DNA of 64,000 nucleotides from the NCBI GenBank assembly GCA_963930655.1, contig OZ005611.1, forward strand, positions 6,889,501-6,953,500, written 5' to 3'. Every line of letters starts with the position of its first letter. Position 1 is the first letter of the stretch. This stretch comes from Myrica gale. Taxonomy: Eukaryota; Streptophyta; Magnoliopsida; Fagales; Myricaceae. The position numbers and the translations under genes were made by a program. This document shows, in pieces, positions 36,079 to 48,400 of the stretch. The notes beneath the pieces are model-generated. The model was not told the DNA's origin, did not search any database, and was given only the letters and a program-made list of their open reading frames with translations.

Positions 36079-36630
36079 GAGGTGGGCAAAAAATCCGGCA
36101 ATAATTGAAATTTTCCGTTTCACGGTTTCGGAAATTCGGATTCGATTCCGGCATATACCGGAATCATAATCATAAGTCATTTTCGACAATTTCGGTTGAG
36201 ATTTTTTTTTTCAAAATAAGGTGCAAAATAAAATATAATAATAAGAAGAAATAACTAAAAATAAATAAGAAATAACTAACTATAAATAAATAACTAACTA
36301 TAAATAAGTAAATAACTAAATAACTAAACATTTCCAGTTCCAATTTTTGAAAAAGGGTACAAAATAAGTATAATATATAGGATTTGCTTAAATGTTTATT
36401 TTAGAATCTAGATTTTGAATAAAAGTTTGATTAAAAAATATTTCAAAATTTGGCCTCAAAAAATATTTTTGGCCTATTAGAGCAATAAAAAAATATATCT
36501 AAAAAAATTTACATATCAAACCGGAATTTTCAGGTCCGAATTTACTGAAAAAAAAATTTGTATTTCTGAGTACTTAAAACGTACCAGAATTAGCTATTTC
36601 GGTTGATCCGTTCTAGTACCAATTTGTGTT
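36079..36630. mobile_element. Possible hAT-like non-autonomous element with CGGAATT-rich ends
   Basis: The left end tagaggtgggcaaaaaatccgg fits the tagggGTGggCAAA ends of a common plant hAT-like family, and ccggaa/ttccgg words cluster near both sides (36110-36170 and 36510-36625). The right end is not clear and no target duplication was found, so the borders are approximate. Confidence 0.4.
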
Positions 36631-36968
36631 TGCGTGTTAACATTTTGGAAAAGTTAAATTTTTAGGGTATTGAATTTGGTAAAAAAGTGAAGAGAAATGT
36701 GATTTTTAATATTTATTATAATAAAAAATAATGATGTGATTGAGAGAAAAATTATATTGTAATTTTTTATTGTGTTAAAATTTTTGAAAACGTAAAAATT
36801 CTCGAAAGTATAAATTTTTTTTTAACAAACGCAAGAGACAAAGACGGGGGAGAGAACGAGAGCAAAAAGCATTGTTACTATTAAATATTAACGTGATGGC
36901 ATCTCGGAATTCATTATAGGCCTTTGGATGGAGTCTTCTGCACATGACACTCATCTGTTTAAGAAAAA

Positions 36969-37669
36969 GCTTAATTATTGTACATGTCCATGTAATATCC
37001 AATTTTTTTTTAAAAATAACCATTATGGTATGACTTTCAACCAAATGATCATTGCGGTAGAATTTTGAGACAAATTAGTCATTCCGTCAAACTATCGTTA
37101 CCCACTTAACGGGATAATATTGTACATGCCACATCAACACCATTCAAGCGTTGACATGTGTTTTTTGAAGAAGAAAAAATTAAAAAGACATTTCAGATTA
37201 TAATTATTTTTCATGTCATTTATATAAAAAAACGAAATTAAGCTTTAAACTTACTACTGTCTGTCGACGTCCTTGAGAGCACACCACCCGCTTGACAAAA
37301 TATGCTTTAGAAATTTGGATGTCAATTGCTTTTGTTATAGCTCTGGACTTGTCTTTATTTGTTACTTTTTCGTCTGTGTATCAAGGATGTTACAGTGGTA
37401 AGTTTATTTTTGCTTTAATTTTAGGTTTTTTGTAAATAACGTGGAAAAAGAATTATAATCTAAATTTTTTTATTTTTTTATTTTCAAAAAATACATCTCA
37501 ACACGTGAATGATGTTGATGTGACATGTACAACACTTTTTCTGTTAAGTGGGTAACGATAATTGGACAGAATGACTAATTTATCTCAAAATTATATCAGA
37601 TAAATTATTTAATTAAAAATCATATCACGTATACTACTTTGTAAAAGTTGAATAACACGTAATTAAGCC
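36969..37669. mobile_element. Fold-back (Mutator-like) element upstream of the phosphatase pseudogene
   Basis: The left arm (36969 to about 37110: gcttaatta, then tttgagacaaattagtcatt, atcgttacccacttaac) is repeated in inverted form at about 37545-37669 (ttaagtgggtaacgata, gaatgactaatttatctcaa, taattaagc). Flanks ttaagaaaa and ttacaaaaa could be a worn 9-bp duplication. It has no coding sequence. Confidence 0.65.
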
Positions 37670-38036
37670 TTACAAAAACGATGGACAACAGTTAAATTTA
37701 CAATGGAGTTGAGCCGATCCTTATAAGATCCGTACGGATAGTCTATCGTAGATCCCTCCCTTGCCCCAATACATCCTACAAAATGGGGAGACAGGAAGGA
37801 TAGACTGTTATTATACATAAACTCGATGACCGAGCGGTACTTGTGGGTGGGGAGAGGAGATGTGGGATTGTGACATGGAGACTACGTCGTTGGTGCGCAA
37901 CAGATCCTGGGTCTTGAAGGCATGACATGAGCGTCTCAAACGAGAGAGGTCTTATTGTCTCCTTCATGGTTCGTCTCTTTCGCTTTTTCCTTTTTTTTTT
38001 TTTCTTACTTTCTTAGTATTTCTGCCATAAAATATT

Positions 38037-39122
38037 GGCTTAAATGCATCCTATATCCATGTGGTATTCGTAAATTGCAAATATACCATTGAGGTAAACA
38101 AAATCATTTTCATACCTTTGAGATAAGCATCAAGGTCACAATATGCCCCTCCGTTTATGTGTCGTTTGAAACTCTAACGGTAAATGCTGACGTGACAAAA
38201 ATAGACACATCGGCACCAATCAGATGATGACACGTCATCGCGAATACCTTAAGGGCATATTTGCAATTCGCAAATACCACAGGGGCATGAGATGCATTTA
38301 AGCTTTTTTTAAAAAAAAAATTAATTAATTTGCTTAAAATAGACGCGTCAACACCATTAATTTTTTTTAAAATTATTAAAAAAAAGACTTGGCCACATTT
38401 TCCTTCAACATATCCCATGTGTTCATTTCTGTCTTTTTTTTATATATATAAATTTTTTAAAAAAAAAACGTGTAGTTCAACTTAGCCGCTGTATTCGTTT
38501 CTGAGTGTTTTTTATTTTTTATTTTAATTTTTTTAAAAAAGAACACAGAACAACTTAACCTCATTTCCCTTCAACTTAGCCCATGTGTTCGTTTGTCATT
38601 TTTTTCTTCCTTTTTCATAATTTTTTTTAAAAAAACATGCGTAGTTAAAAAAAAACACACAAAAACGAATACAATGACTAAGTTGAACTACGCATGTTTT
38701 TTTTTAAAATTTATATATAAAAAAAAAGACAGAAACGAACACATGAGCTATGTTGAATAAAAAATAAAAAATAAAAAAGATGACGTGTCATCATCTGATT
38801 GGTGCTGACATGTCTATTTTTAAAAAAATTAATTTTAAATATTTTTTTTTAAAAAAATTAAATGCATCTCATGCCCCTGTGATATTCGCGAATTACAAAT
38901 ATGTCATTGAGGTATTCGCGATGACGTGTCATCATCTGATTGGTGCTGACGTGTCTATTTTTGTCACGTCAGCATTGACCGTTAGTGTTTCAAACGGCGC
39001 ATCAACGGAGGGGTATATTGTGACCTTGATGCTTACCTCAGGGCTATGAAAATTAATTTGTTTAACTCAGGGGTATATTTGCAATTCACGAGTACCACAG
39101 GGGCATGAGATGCATTTAAGCC
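38037..39122. mobile_element. Mutator-like fold-back element, 1.1 kb
   Basis: The ends are perfect inverted ggcttaaatgcat, flanked by a perfect 9-bp duplication taaaatatt (38028-38036 and 39123-39131), the hallmark length of Mutator-like elements. The arms are each about 290 bp or more (left 38037-38310, right 38860-39122) and share ggtattcg, atgatgacacgtcatc, cacgtcagcat-type and caaggtcacaatat words. The middle (38310-38860) is itself inverted, so almost the whole element can pair with itself. There is no transposase. Confidence 0.9.
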
Positions 39123-39753
39123 TAAAATATTTGCAGATTTTTTTTTGGTTATAATTTTAGTTCTTGCACATTCAGTTTGAGTTGAGAGCCTACTACACTT
39201 GGGCCTTAGCTTGTAAATGCCACAAACTGGTCTATTTTACAGCTGGTAATAGCTTATATAAATGTTTTAGCTTCGCAAGTAATTCTTCCAGTCAATGACG
39301 AAAAATTGAAAGCTTCCTACACGGGGATCTCGTAGCTTCACAAGTAATTTTTCGAGTCTAGTTTTTTTTTTCCCATAAAAAAAAGCCTTTTTTTGTGTTT
39401 TCTCTCTTACAATAAAGTAGATTTTTTATGCCATGCCGGTTGTATGGCGGTGTTCTTAGATTTAAAGGCTTTGCTGGCTATATGATCTTGGAAGTTAAAT
39501 TTGTTTGCCATTTTGGAGTCTACTTCAAGTTATTAACCAGTGGCTAGCATTACAACAGGAAAATGGTAGGCGTGCTGAATTCCAGTTGGTGGCTAAAGGT
39601 GTTAAGCAAGCAAACTTGGCTGGACAGTTATTTTTTAAGGTGGGTGCTTGTGATTCATGATTTTCTGTTTGAAGTCTATCTGTATTCCATCTCATGCCCA
39701 CTCCGGCTTTCATCCAAAATGACTGCAGTGCCTATAATGAATTTATTAGGTGC

Positions 39754-40032
39754 GACCCCAATGGGTTGGCTTGAGTGGTCAAGACCTAAGGCCTAAAGGT
39801 GTGTTCCCTTAGGTTCTCAGGTACGAATCCCCTCATGCAAGTATAATTCTTTGGGGCCTCCTCACGGTAAAAGCTAGACTTATCTAGCATGTGTGATTTG
39901 AGGGGCTGCACGGTTCAAAGTTTTCTATGACGTTGTACTTAACTCGTGCATAGATACTGAACCAATTCTGTCCGAGCTCGGTGCATGTGAATGTGTGCCC
40001 AGATTTCTCTTGTTATAAAAAAATATATATAT
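39754..40032 (+). mobile_element. tRNA-derived SINE
   Basis: The 5' part has RNA polymerase III box A- and box B-like sequences: gggttggcttgagtggt (about 39763-39779) and ggtacgaatcc (about 39820-39830). The 3' end is A/T-rich. Target duplication ttaggtgc lies at 39746-39753 and 40033-40040. The intact paralogue has the uninterrupted site (ttgttaggtacc at about 31690), so this insertion came after the gene duplication. Confidence 0.85.
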
Positions 40033-41711
40033 TTAGGTGCCAAAATATCCTAATGACTTTTTCTTGAGTGGCTGATGCTGAGTCTTTTCACCGACTAGTT
40101 GGTATAGCAAACTTAAATCATTCTCATTATATGATCCTTATGAATCTTTTCGATGTTTAAACTCATATAATTTGGATGTTTATTCGCTTGAATTTTCAAG
40201 GTTTGGTTAACAGTGGATGCTTAGGACCACTGACCATTATTGGACACGAATGATTATTAGCAAGATTTAGCCACTCCATCTAACTGGCATCTCATCTAGG
40301 TGCGAGGATGATGAATTTAAATGACAATGTAGCCGAGTTTTGGTTGACTGTTCTAAGCTTCTTTCAAATAAATGAGTGAGAAGATGAGAGAAATGATGTT
40401 TGTCGAGTTGTTTTGAACCAAAGATATATACAACAAATGTCCGTATTTGTTTGGAAAAACAGAAGAAAAGAAAGAACTGGTAACATTTGAATTGTGCAGG
40501 CAATAATGGAAAATAACATACCGCTTGAAAATGTTCGTATTTGTTACTCCCCATTTTCAAGAACAACCGACACTGCTAAAGTTGTTGCATTTAGGTTGAA
40601 TCTTCCTTTTGATGGTCCTCAATGTAAGGTATGCTATTCTATCCTCAGTTATATACAACAAAAGCGTGTCAGTTGAGTATTTGTGGATCATAAATACAAT
40701 AAATCGTATATATGGAGTTATATTGCTATGGATATCTTCGTAATAGTGTTTTGCATGGGCATTGCTCATGGTAGAGTTGGCTGCAGCTCGTGGCAGGTCT
40801 TGGGTCATAATTTTTATCATAAAGGAAAAAAAAAAAATTCTTTCGGAAATTCTTTTTCCTCACTAGTAGCCAGTTTTGTTCTTCAAAATATGTTCCTTTG
40901 CACCGATTGTATAGATTTTGCTGGACAGGCGATGGAAGATCTTCGAGAACGGTTCTTGGGTCCTTCATTGGAACTTAAGTCACATGATGAAGTAAGTGAA
41001 AATTGGCTGTGCTTAACAGAGCTATCCTCCGAGGGATGGAAATTATGCGGGTAGATTTGGATATTTTAGTTTCGGCAGTCATATACGAGTGCAATTACTT
41101 CGAAAAATTAATTCTGAATGCTAGAATCGGATCAGTTATGATTTAAGTACAGAATATACCCCAGTTTTATAAGCCTGTTGCTACCATATATACTTTTAGA
41201 GCCCATTTGTTATTAAGGATTACTTAAAAGCTCTGTTTTTCGCTGCTTAGTATCCTGGGATTCGGGCTCTTGATGCAATTGCAACGGATCCATTCATGGG
41301 GCCAGAAGGTGGGGAAAGAATTGTGATGTCGCTTCTAGAATTACAAATGCTACGACAGCAATGGAGTCGGAATTTCAAGGGTAATTATAATATCTGTCCA
41401 TCTTTAGATAATTTAGCTGCAGCTTTCAATGCTTGTCCTGCTAATGTTCTTATCATTGAGAAAAACAGTTAAATTGTTCCTAATGCACTTCTGATGTAAA
41501 CTGTCTATTCCAAAGTTGTGCAGTCTTGATTGTCAGCCATGGGGGTCCCCTGCAAGTTCTGCAGTCAATACTCAATGCCGTCAAGCAACACCCAACATCC
41601 AGTAGTGATGGTGACTTGGCGTCAAAACTGCAGGTCGTGAGAGTGCCTTCTATCTTGTCACAGCACCGAAAATTTGCACTCCTCACTGGAGAGCTCCGGC
41701 CACTTATATAA

Positions 41712-42177
41712 CTGAAGTTTTAGCCTTGGAGACAAAGCCATAGGGCCTCGACTGAATTTACATAGATTATTGTGAGAGCCAAATTTCTGGGAAGAACACC
41801 CTGCAGCCTGCAGCTGGGTGATTAGAATGTTATTGTTGTGAGATTCATACTAGGAGTTACAAAACAAATGAATTTTCAGTAAACTTCTGTTTTCTTTAGG
41901 AGTTTATCCGAGGGAAAGCTGTACATCTGTCCGAACTCTGATATCCTCTGCATAAAGTCCTGCATAAGCATAATGTGTTGATATTCTCTGTAGCTCTAAC
42001 AGATAGAGAAGGGAACTTGAACCCAGAAGGCTTCAATCCAAGCTTAGGCAACAGTTCTTCAAGTTGAAAAATCACGTTAAAAGTTATGTATCTTTTGAAT
42101 TAGACTGATAGAAAAATTGTCGATAGCTGTAATTGTGTTGACTGTTGAGGATTATGGGTAACACAAATAAAATAATT
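41712..42177. other. 3' flank of the phosphatase pseudogene
   Basis: The stretch aligns in patches with the region after the intact copy (agagccaaatt, ctgcagctgg-gatga). No gene is seen beyond it. Confidence 0.4.
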
Positions 42178-43085
42178 TGGAATAAATATACTTTGCACCC
42201 TTCAATAGTGGGTCTTGACACTATACCTTATCTATTATTTTTGTCACATTACACCCACCAATTATTGATTTCAAACACTTTGAACTCTCTATTAAAATTT
42301 TTCATTAATTTGATCAGAACATGATATTTTTAGCTTGTCAAATGACAAGTTTGTTCTCATATTTTTTTTGGGAGGGGTTAATTTCAATTTCTCTTCTCAA
42401 ACTACTACTCAATTCTCAAATATCCCCACAAATTTTAACTCGTTACAACTCACCCCATGAACTATACTTCTCATTGCGATTTAATCACTCAACCGACTGG
42501 AGTCATTATGTCGGGTTTCTATCCTACGTAACAGACACGTGACCTTCTCCTTACGTGAAAAGACAATTTTACCCTCATTTGAGTAATCTCTAGCCTTCTA
42601 CAATGCTTCTAGCAATTCATAGAACTAAAAAAAATAATATGTAGTTAGCTGATTTTTTAATTAAAAAAATTACTTAAAATTAAGTTGGTCAAATTTGTCT
42701 TTCAAAGTAAGAAGAAGGTCACATGTCGTTTACGTGAGATAAAAATCATTTGATATAACAACTCCAGCAAGTTGGGAAATGAAATCGCAACGAGATATAT
42801 AGTTTTGTGAGAGTGGTTTGCCACAAGTTAAAGTTTGTGGAGGCATTTGAGCATTAAGTGATAGTTTGAGGGAAAAAATTGCAATGAACTTTTTTTTAAG
42901 CGACGAGAGTAACATTGTAATTTTAGAGGCTAAAAAGTAATTTATGTTAAAAATAATGAAAAAATTTAACGAAATGTGCAAAATATCTGAAATTAATTAG
43001 TTGATAAGTGTAACGTAACAAAAAAAATAAATGAGATACAAAATATCAAGACACTTATAATTAGAAGGTGGAAAGTGTATTAATT
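42178..43085. mobile_element. Outer inverted-repeat element, containing a second one
   Basis: Left arm about 42178-42340 (tatactttgcacccttcaat, ttttgtcacattacaccca, atttttcattaattt) and right arm about 42920-43085 are inverted relatives of each other. Between them sits another inverted-repeat element. Neither has coding sequence. The order implies that the inner one inserted into the outer one. Confidence 0.65.
42376..42900. mobile_element. Inner fold-back element nested in 42178-43085
   Basis: The left arm (42376-42540: caatttctcttctcaaacta, aactcgttacaactc, tcattgcgattta) is repeated inverted at about 42720-42900 (gaaatcgcaacgagatatat, cacaagttaaagtttgtgga, tagtttgaggg). A related single arm is near 5320-5560. 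Divergence between the arms suggests an old insertion. Confidence 0.7.
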
Positions 43086-43739
43086 TTAATATTTTATTAC
43101 TCAATAAAAACAAGGAAATTCAATAGAAATCTCTAATATTTTAAACAAACGTTTTATTTATAAAAATAGGTTCCGGGAAAAGGGAGCCCTTGTGCATGAA
43201 ATTAAATTAGAAACTATTAAAATTATGAGTGAGTTACCCGAACGTGGGACGATTTATCTATTATTTTTGTTGCCCCAAATATATTTACTATAAATGTTAA
43301 AGAACATAAAATAGAAAAGCATCCGAGGAATCGAGGATGAAAAATACTCAAATGAAATAGTATTTGGAGCCCCGACGGGTTGATGGTGGGATCCAACGTA
43401 ACATGCCCATTGTGAAGTATACTAATCCGAATCACAAAGAGCCTATAAACTTTCATCAGTCAACGTTAAATTTGAACAAAACATTATAGATTAGATTATC
43501 GTAATCATGATGTTTTGGACATTAGGAAGCATAAATCATCATTCAAAACCTTACTGTATTATCAACAGGAAAAAAAGGAACCTTTTTTGAATCCGTAACA
43601 AAATATAACGGTTTTTTTTTTTACTTTAATTCTCCTTCAGTTTTGCAGACGACGAAATTTGATTCCCCCTAATTAAGTAGTTTGCTATTTACGATAATGG
43701 ACATATGAGCTGACTCAATATATGCCTTTTGAAATGTTT

Positions 43740-43910
43740 GTCCGGTATTTACCTTAAAAAAATGTTTGTCTGGATATTATTTATAATATAATTTCATTTT
43801 TTTATTATAATAAATATAAAAATTTATTTAAATAATTTCTCTTATTACTTTTCCGCCAAATTCAATACTCTAAAATTTTAACACTCAAACACAACCTTAT
43901 CCTTAAATTT
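43740..43910. repeat. AT-rich dispersed element (copy)
   Basis: The stretch contains tttttattataataaatat and ends in aaaattttaacactcaaacacaacc. Similar AT-rich blocks with the same end phrase lie at 54550-54755 and 58870-59052 and, inverted, at 36645-36800. They look like one miniature element family; exact borders are unclear. Confidence 0.45.
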
Positions 43911-43911
43911 T

Positions 43912-44288
43912 AGGAAAATTAACAATTTGGTCATTGAGTTTATACCTCTTTGGCAAATGAGTCATTCACTTTCAAAATTCAAATTTCAAATTTTTAGTCA
44001 TCGAATTTTCTATGTTTGACGAAATGGTCCTTCCTTTCAGTCTGCCGTCCATATGCTTAACGGAGCTCTCTGACACGTAAGCAAATTTGTACCGGTCGAC
44101 CGCTCACTTTTTATACATATATCCGGTCGACCGCTTCAAATCCGTTAAGTATATAGACGACAGACTAACGAAATGACCATTTCGCCAAACAAAAAAAATT
44201 CAGGGACTAAAATTATAAAATTTGAAAATGAATGACTCATTTACCAAAAATATATAAATCCAAAGATCAAAATACCAAATTCCCTAAA
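43912..44288. mobile_element. Palindromic MITE, about 377 bp
   Basis: The left arm begins taggaaaattaacaatttgg and runs through aaatgagtcattcac, tggtcctt and cagtctgccgtcc. The right arm is its inverted relative (gacgacagactaacg, aatgactcattta, aaataccaaattcccta). Two copies of ccggtcgaccgct lie in the middle. It has no coding sequence. Confidence 0.7.
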
Positions 44289-44424
44289 TTTTAAACTCCC
44301 AAAATTTTAACACTTAACCTTTATAACGTGGGCGGCTGATCATTTCCTCGTATTCTTTCTTCTTCAAATTATTAAATTACATACTTACCCAAAGAAAACT
44401 ATTGTATTAAACAGCTTAACCAGC

Positions 44425-44466
44425 CACGTGTTACGTCCACCGTGTTCGATCAGCAAAAGTCACGTG
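44425..44466 (+). promoter_or_regulatory. Two G-boxes upstream of LAZ1
   Basis: CACGTG occurs at 44425-44430 and again at 44461-44466, about 1 kb before the LAZ1 start codon and next to a CT-rich leader that ends in a good splice donor (ttaag/gtaatt at 44604). G-boxes bind plant bZIP and bHLH factors. Their use here is an inference. Confidence 0.45.
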
Positions 44467-45487
44467 CCGCGTCTGTTTCAAGTTTCGGATGCCCAAACAG
44501 CTCAATCTCTTTTGGGGTTGTTTGATTTGAGCGAAACTCCAGTCTCCTCCTCCTCCTTCCTCTACCCAACGAACTCGACGAAGCTCTGCCTTCTCCCTCT
44601 TAAGGTAATTGTTTTGATAATTTGTTTTTACTTTGTGTAATTTTGTGGTTGGTTTATGAATTCTCTGTTCGTTTGTCGGGGAAGTGTAAGGAAAGTACCA
44701 TTTTCACTTTTCGGAAACTTGCATTGTTAACGGACTAATGCATTCGCTTTTGTTTCTTTGCACCTAACTCAGCCAAACAGATTCATGCAGTTTTTTTTAA
44801 TCGGAATTGGTTTCGATTGTTTTCTGTCTCTTTTTCAAGCTTTATTTAATCGATATCAGGGGCATGGCAAATCAATTTCGAATTGGAAACTTTTTGTTTC
44901 TTTGTGGATTGGCTGGATACAGATATTCAACAATACCCTCTTTTGTTTTTGGGCTAAGTAAATATACAATAATAACAATGGTCTTAATTGGTGCAAAAAT
45001 TGATCTTTGGAACTTGTTGTCTAATTGCATATTATATTTCTTTCTGGAAACAAGCTTTGGATGAGTTAAATGTGTTTCTTAAAAACTTTTGAATTGTTCT
45101 ACCTCTCTCTCTAGGAATTTAGTCCTTGTGTACTTCATGTGTGCAAGGATGTGACCCGTTTGGCTGCTTTGAATAAGTTTTGATAATGAAAACAAAATTT
45201 TTTATTTCATCAGAATGGTCCTTAAACACTGAGATTTTGAGGTTTCAATTGAAGAAAACCGAAAGCGGGGGCAATGGATGCAAATATAAATTATACTGTT
45301 CAGGTTTTTCTTCTGTCTTCTGTGCTTTATGTCTCTTGGAATATGCTTATCATTCCTGGTGCATGTTGACAGGTCCGTGTTTTGCGTTGGCTTTGTCAAT
45401 TTCTCACCTTATGCATTTACTTGGGATATAGTACCATTATGCTGGCTATATACGAGAACATAGGCCAGTTAGAAGTTAATATAGCTG

Positions 45488-48400
45488 ATGAAGATAACAA
45501 CTTATACCGAGCTGATAACCCAGTTGGGCTATTCAGCACCTAGATGGACAACTCTACTTGCCGGATCCTTTGTAATCGTCACTCTAGTGCTATCAATATA
45601 TCTTCTATTCGAGCATCTGTCTGCATACAAGAATCCTGAGGTTCTCTTCTACTGACTTTCTCTTCATTTTGAGTATTTGTCCTGTCTAAGTGTAACTTGT
45701 TTATTTTTTGTCTTGATTCGGTTTGCCTGACTTTCCAGGAGCAAAAATTTTTGATTGGAGTTATCCTAATGGTTCCATGCTATTCAGTAGAATCGGTGAG
45801 TTCTTGTACAAAAAGCCACGATGGCATCTTATAGTAAATATCTTGGTTGAAGTTAAATTTATAATTTGATGCACCTTCTGCAAATAGTGAAAGTTGTTTC
45901 TTTTCTTAAATTCTGGAATTATAACTTTAGTACCTTCCTCAAGCGCTTGATATGTTTTACGAATTGAGCTGCTGTTACTGTTGTTCATTTCTAATCTAGA
46001 TGTCCATTTCAGAAGAATTTATGTTGTAGCTTTCTTTAAAAAAAAAATTATGAAAGACAGTTTCTCCCTGTTTCAGAACCTTAATGGATGTGCATTTGCC
46101 CTTTTTTTTGGCTCATTTACTGTTTCACTTATTCTAACTTGTGTCATTCCTGACAGTTTGTATCATTGGTCAACCCCTCGCTTAGTGTTGATTGTGAGAT
46201 ACTACGGGATTGCTATGAGTCCTTTGCCATGTATTGCTTTGGCAGATACCTCGTTGCTTGCTTGGGTATGTCTTCTATGAGAGCTTTACGAATGACATAC
46301 AATTTATATTTGAATTGGGATTCATTATTTTGGTGGAGGTTTAGGTAATTATAGATTATAGATTTGTTAGTGCGACTACTTCGGTGGTTTTACAAGTTTT
46401 GACTATTCCAGATCTTAGTTTCTATATCCGAGCACATGGTCATTTGTTTTTTTATACCTGGTTGTTATTGCAGTGACAGTTCTTTCCCCCTGGGTTAAAT
46501 CTCTTTCTTGTTCTTTTTTTTTCCTCCTTTTAAGGTGGGGAAGAGTGGGCAATTGAGTTTATGGAAAGAGAAGGACGTGCTAGTTCTAAGATTCCCCTAT
46601 TGGAACACGGTCATGAAAGAGGAATCGTAAAGCATCCTTTTCCAATGAAATATTTCGTGAAGCCATGGAAACTAGGCCAATGGTTTTACCAAATTATCAA
46701 AATTGGAATCATCCAATATGTATGTTTTGTTGTCTCTCAGCAGCTTCATAGCTTGGTTGTTGTTCTTCAGTCCCTTTCATTTGTAGTAAACAAATGGAGT
46801 TTTTTCCCCTTGACAGATGATAATAAAGACTCTGAGTGCTATTTTAGCAGTAATCCTTGAAGCCTTCGGCATATATTGTGACGGAGAATTCAAATGGGGA
46901 TGTGGGTAAGAGATTCTTAAATCAGTGTAGCTGAAAATATTAGTAGTATCTGCATCATTTCCCATGTTGAAGTAACTGTGTAGGGTTATTTGCTGTCTGT
47001 GTTTTTTTAGGGGTAATTCATTTCTTGCTAATTAAGCATCTATCAGTCTTTACTTGTGCGTCGTTATGAAAAACCATCACACCTTAATTCTTTGGCATTT
47101 CCTGTTCATTCATGCAGTTAATTTTTTTTTTGATAAGTAAGAGAAGCTTTATTAAAAGAAAAGGAAACGAAACGAAACATTACAAAGACTGTACTGAACC
47201 AACTACAACAAGCAAGCTAGGAAACTAATAAAAGCACTGAAGTCTACAAAAGGGGAACCCAACACCCCATTAGCCCACAGAAACAAGGTCTGCATCAGAT
47301 TTCCCTTCAAACATTCTAAGGAGAGTCCCACATCTTCAAAGCAGCGTCCATTCCTTTCCCTCCAGAGGCTCCACCAAATGCATAATGGAATCATTTTCCA
47401 CACAGCCAACGCCAAAGGATTGTCGAACTTTCTCTTCCAACACTTCAACACCCCTCCCACCCTCTTAGGCATCACCCAAGGATAGTTAACGATACTAAGC
47501 ACGTGCACCCACAACTCTCTAGCTACCAAGCAATGGAGAAGCACATGATCCACAAACTCCCCTTCATTCTTGCAAAGAAATCACCAATTAATCAGGCATA
47601 ACCCCCTCCTCCTTAAATTGTCAATTGTTAAGACCTTCCCATGAGCCGCTTCCCACACAAAGAACGACACTCGAGGCAGGACAACGACCTTCCAGATCTG
47701 CCTCCACAGAAAGACCTCGCCCGAACCCCCAGCAATGAGCCCATACGACTTAACTGAGAAGACCCCATTCTTAGTACCTTGCCACAACAGTTTATCTTCT
47801 TCCCCTCTCCTATTAATTGGTTAGGAGGTATCCTGAGATAGATGCTTCCTCAGCTGTTATTCCATGTGGAATTGTATGTTTGTATTAATATATTGTATCA
47901 TGGAATCTTCTTTTTCCTCAGTTCAAATTGTTGACTAACCCTCATGTTTTAATAGGTGGCAAATCAGATAAATGAGCGTCCTTTTGTGGGGTTGGATGTG
48001 AGTGGTAACTAAACAATCTTTCAACATCGTGAACTGTTTTGCTGAATTAACAATGGGTGCTTTTAATACTTTCGTATTCAGGGTTCCTACAACATTTGGC
48101 TTCTCAAACAAGTTTTTTTACCTGTTCAAGTTAGTTTACATTTTCTGATTGGAACTAGGGATGATTGGCTAAACATTATTTCAGTACTGCTATAGACCTT
48201 TGATAAATATCTCCGTCAGACCATATTTGAAAGGTAACCAAGTTTGATTACCAGAAGTGGGTTGCAAGGTTTTGTTACTTAGACTAAACTGTGCGTTTTA
48301 ATGAAGTATTTGAGAGAATATTGGACATTGAATCAGAGGAAGTTGCATGAGATGGAGTTCGGTTTTCTCAACTGCTTGTGCTGCTTTTTGATGCTACTAA

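Larger units (their letters stand above)
37875..41711 (+). pseudogene. Second copy of the histidine phosphatase gene, decayed
   Basis: All six exons of the intact gene are present in order with introns: 37875-37968, 39559-39639, 40500-40628, 40929-40991, 41251-41380, 41516-41711. Exons 2, 3, 4 and 6 keep open reading (NNIPLENVRICYSPFSRTT, AMEDLRERFLGPS, CAVLIVSHGGPLQ). Exon 1 carries a one-base gain that destroys the catalytic RHG motif and gives a stop; exon 5 has a six-base gain and a one-base loss after PEGGER. The second catalytic site VSHGD has become VSHGG. Retained introns show an ordinary DNA duplication, not retroposition. Intron 1 holds a Mutator-like fold-back element and intron 2 a SINE. 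Confidence 0.92.

Noticed and set aside
39754-40032. tRNA gene
   Set aside because: Box A and box B are present, but no cloverleaf can be formed around them; the target duplication and A/T-rich tail show a SINE.
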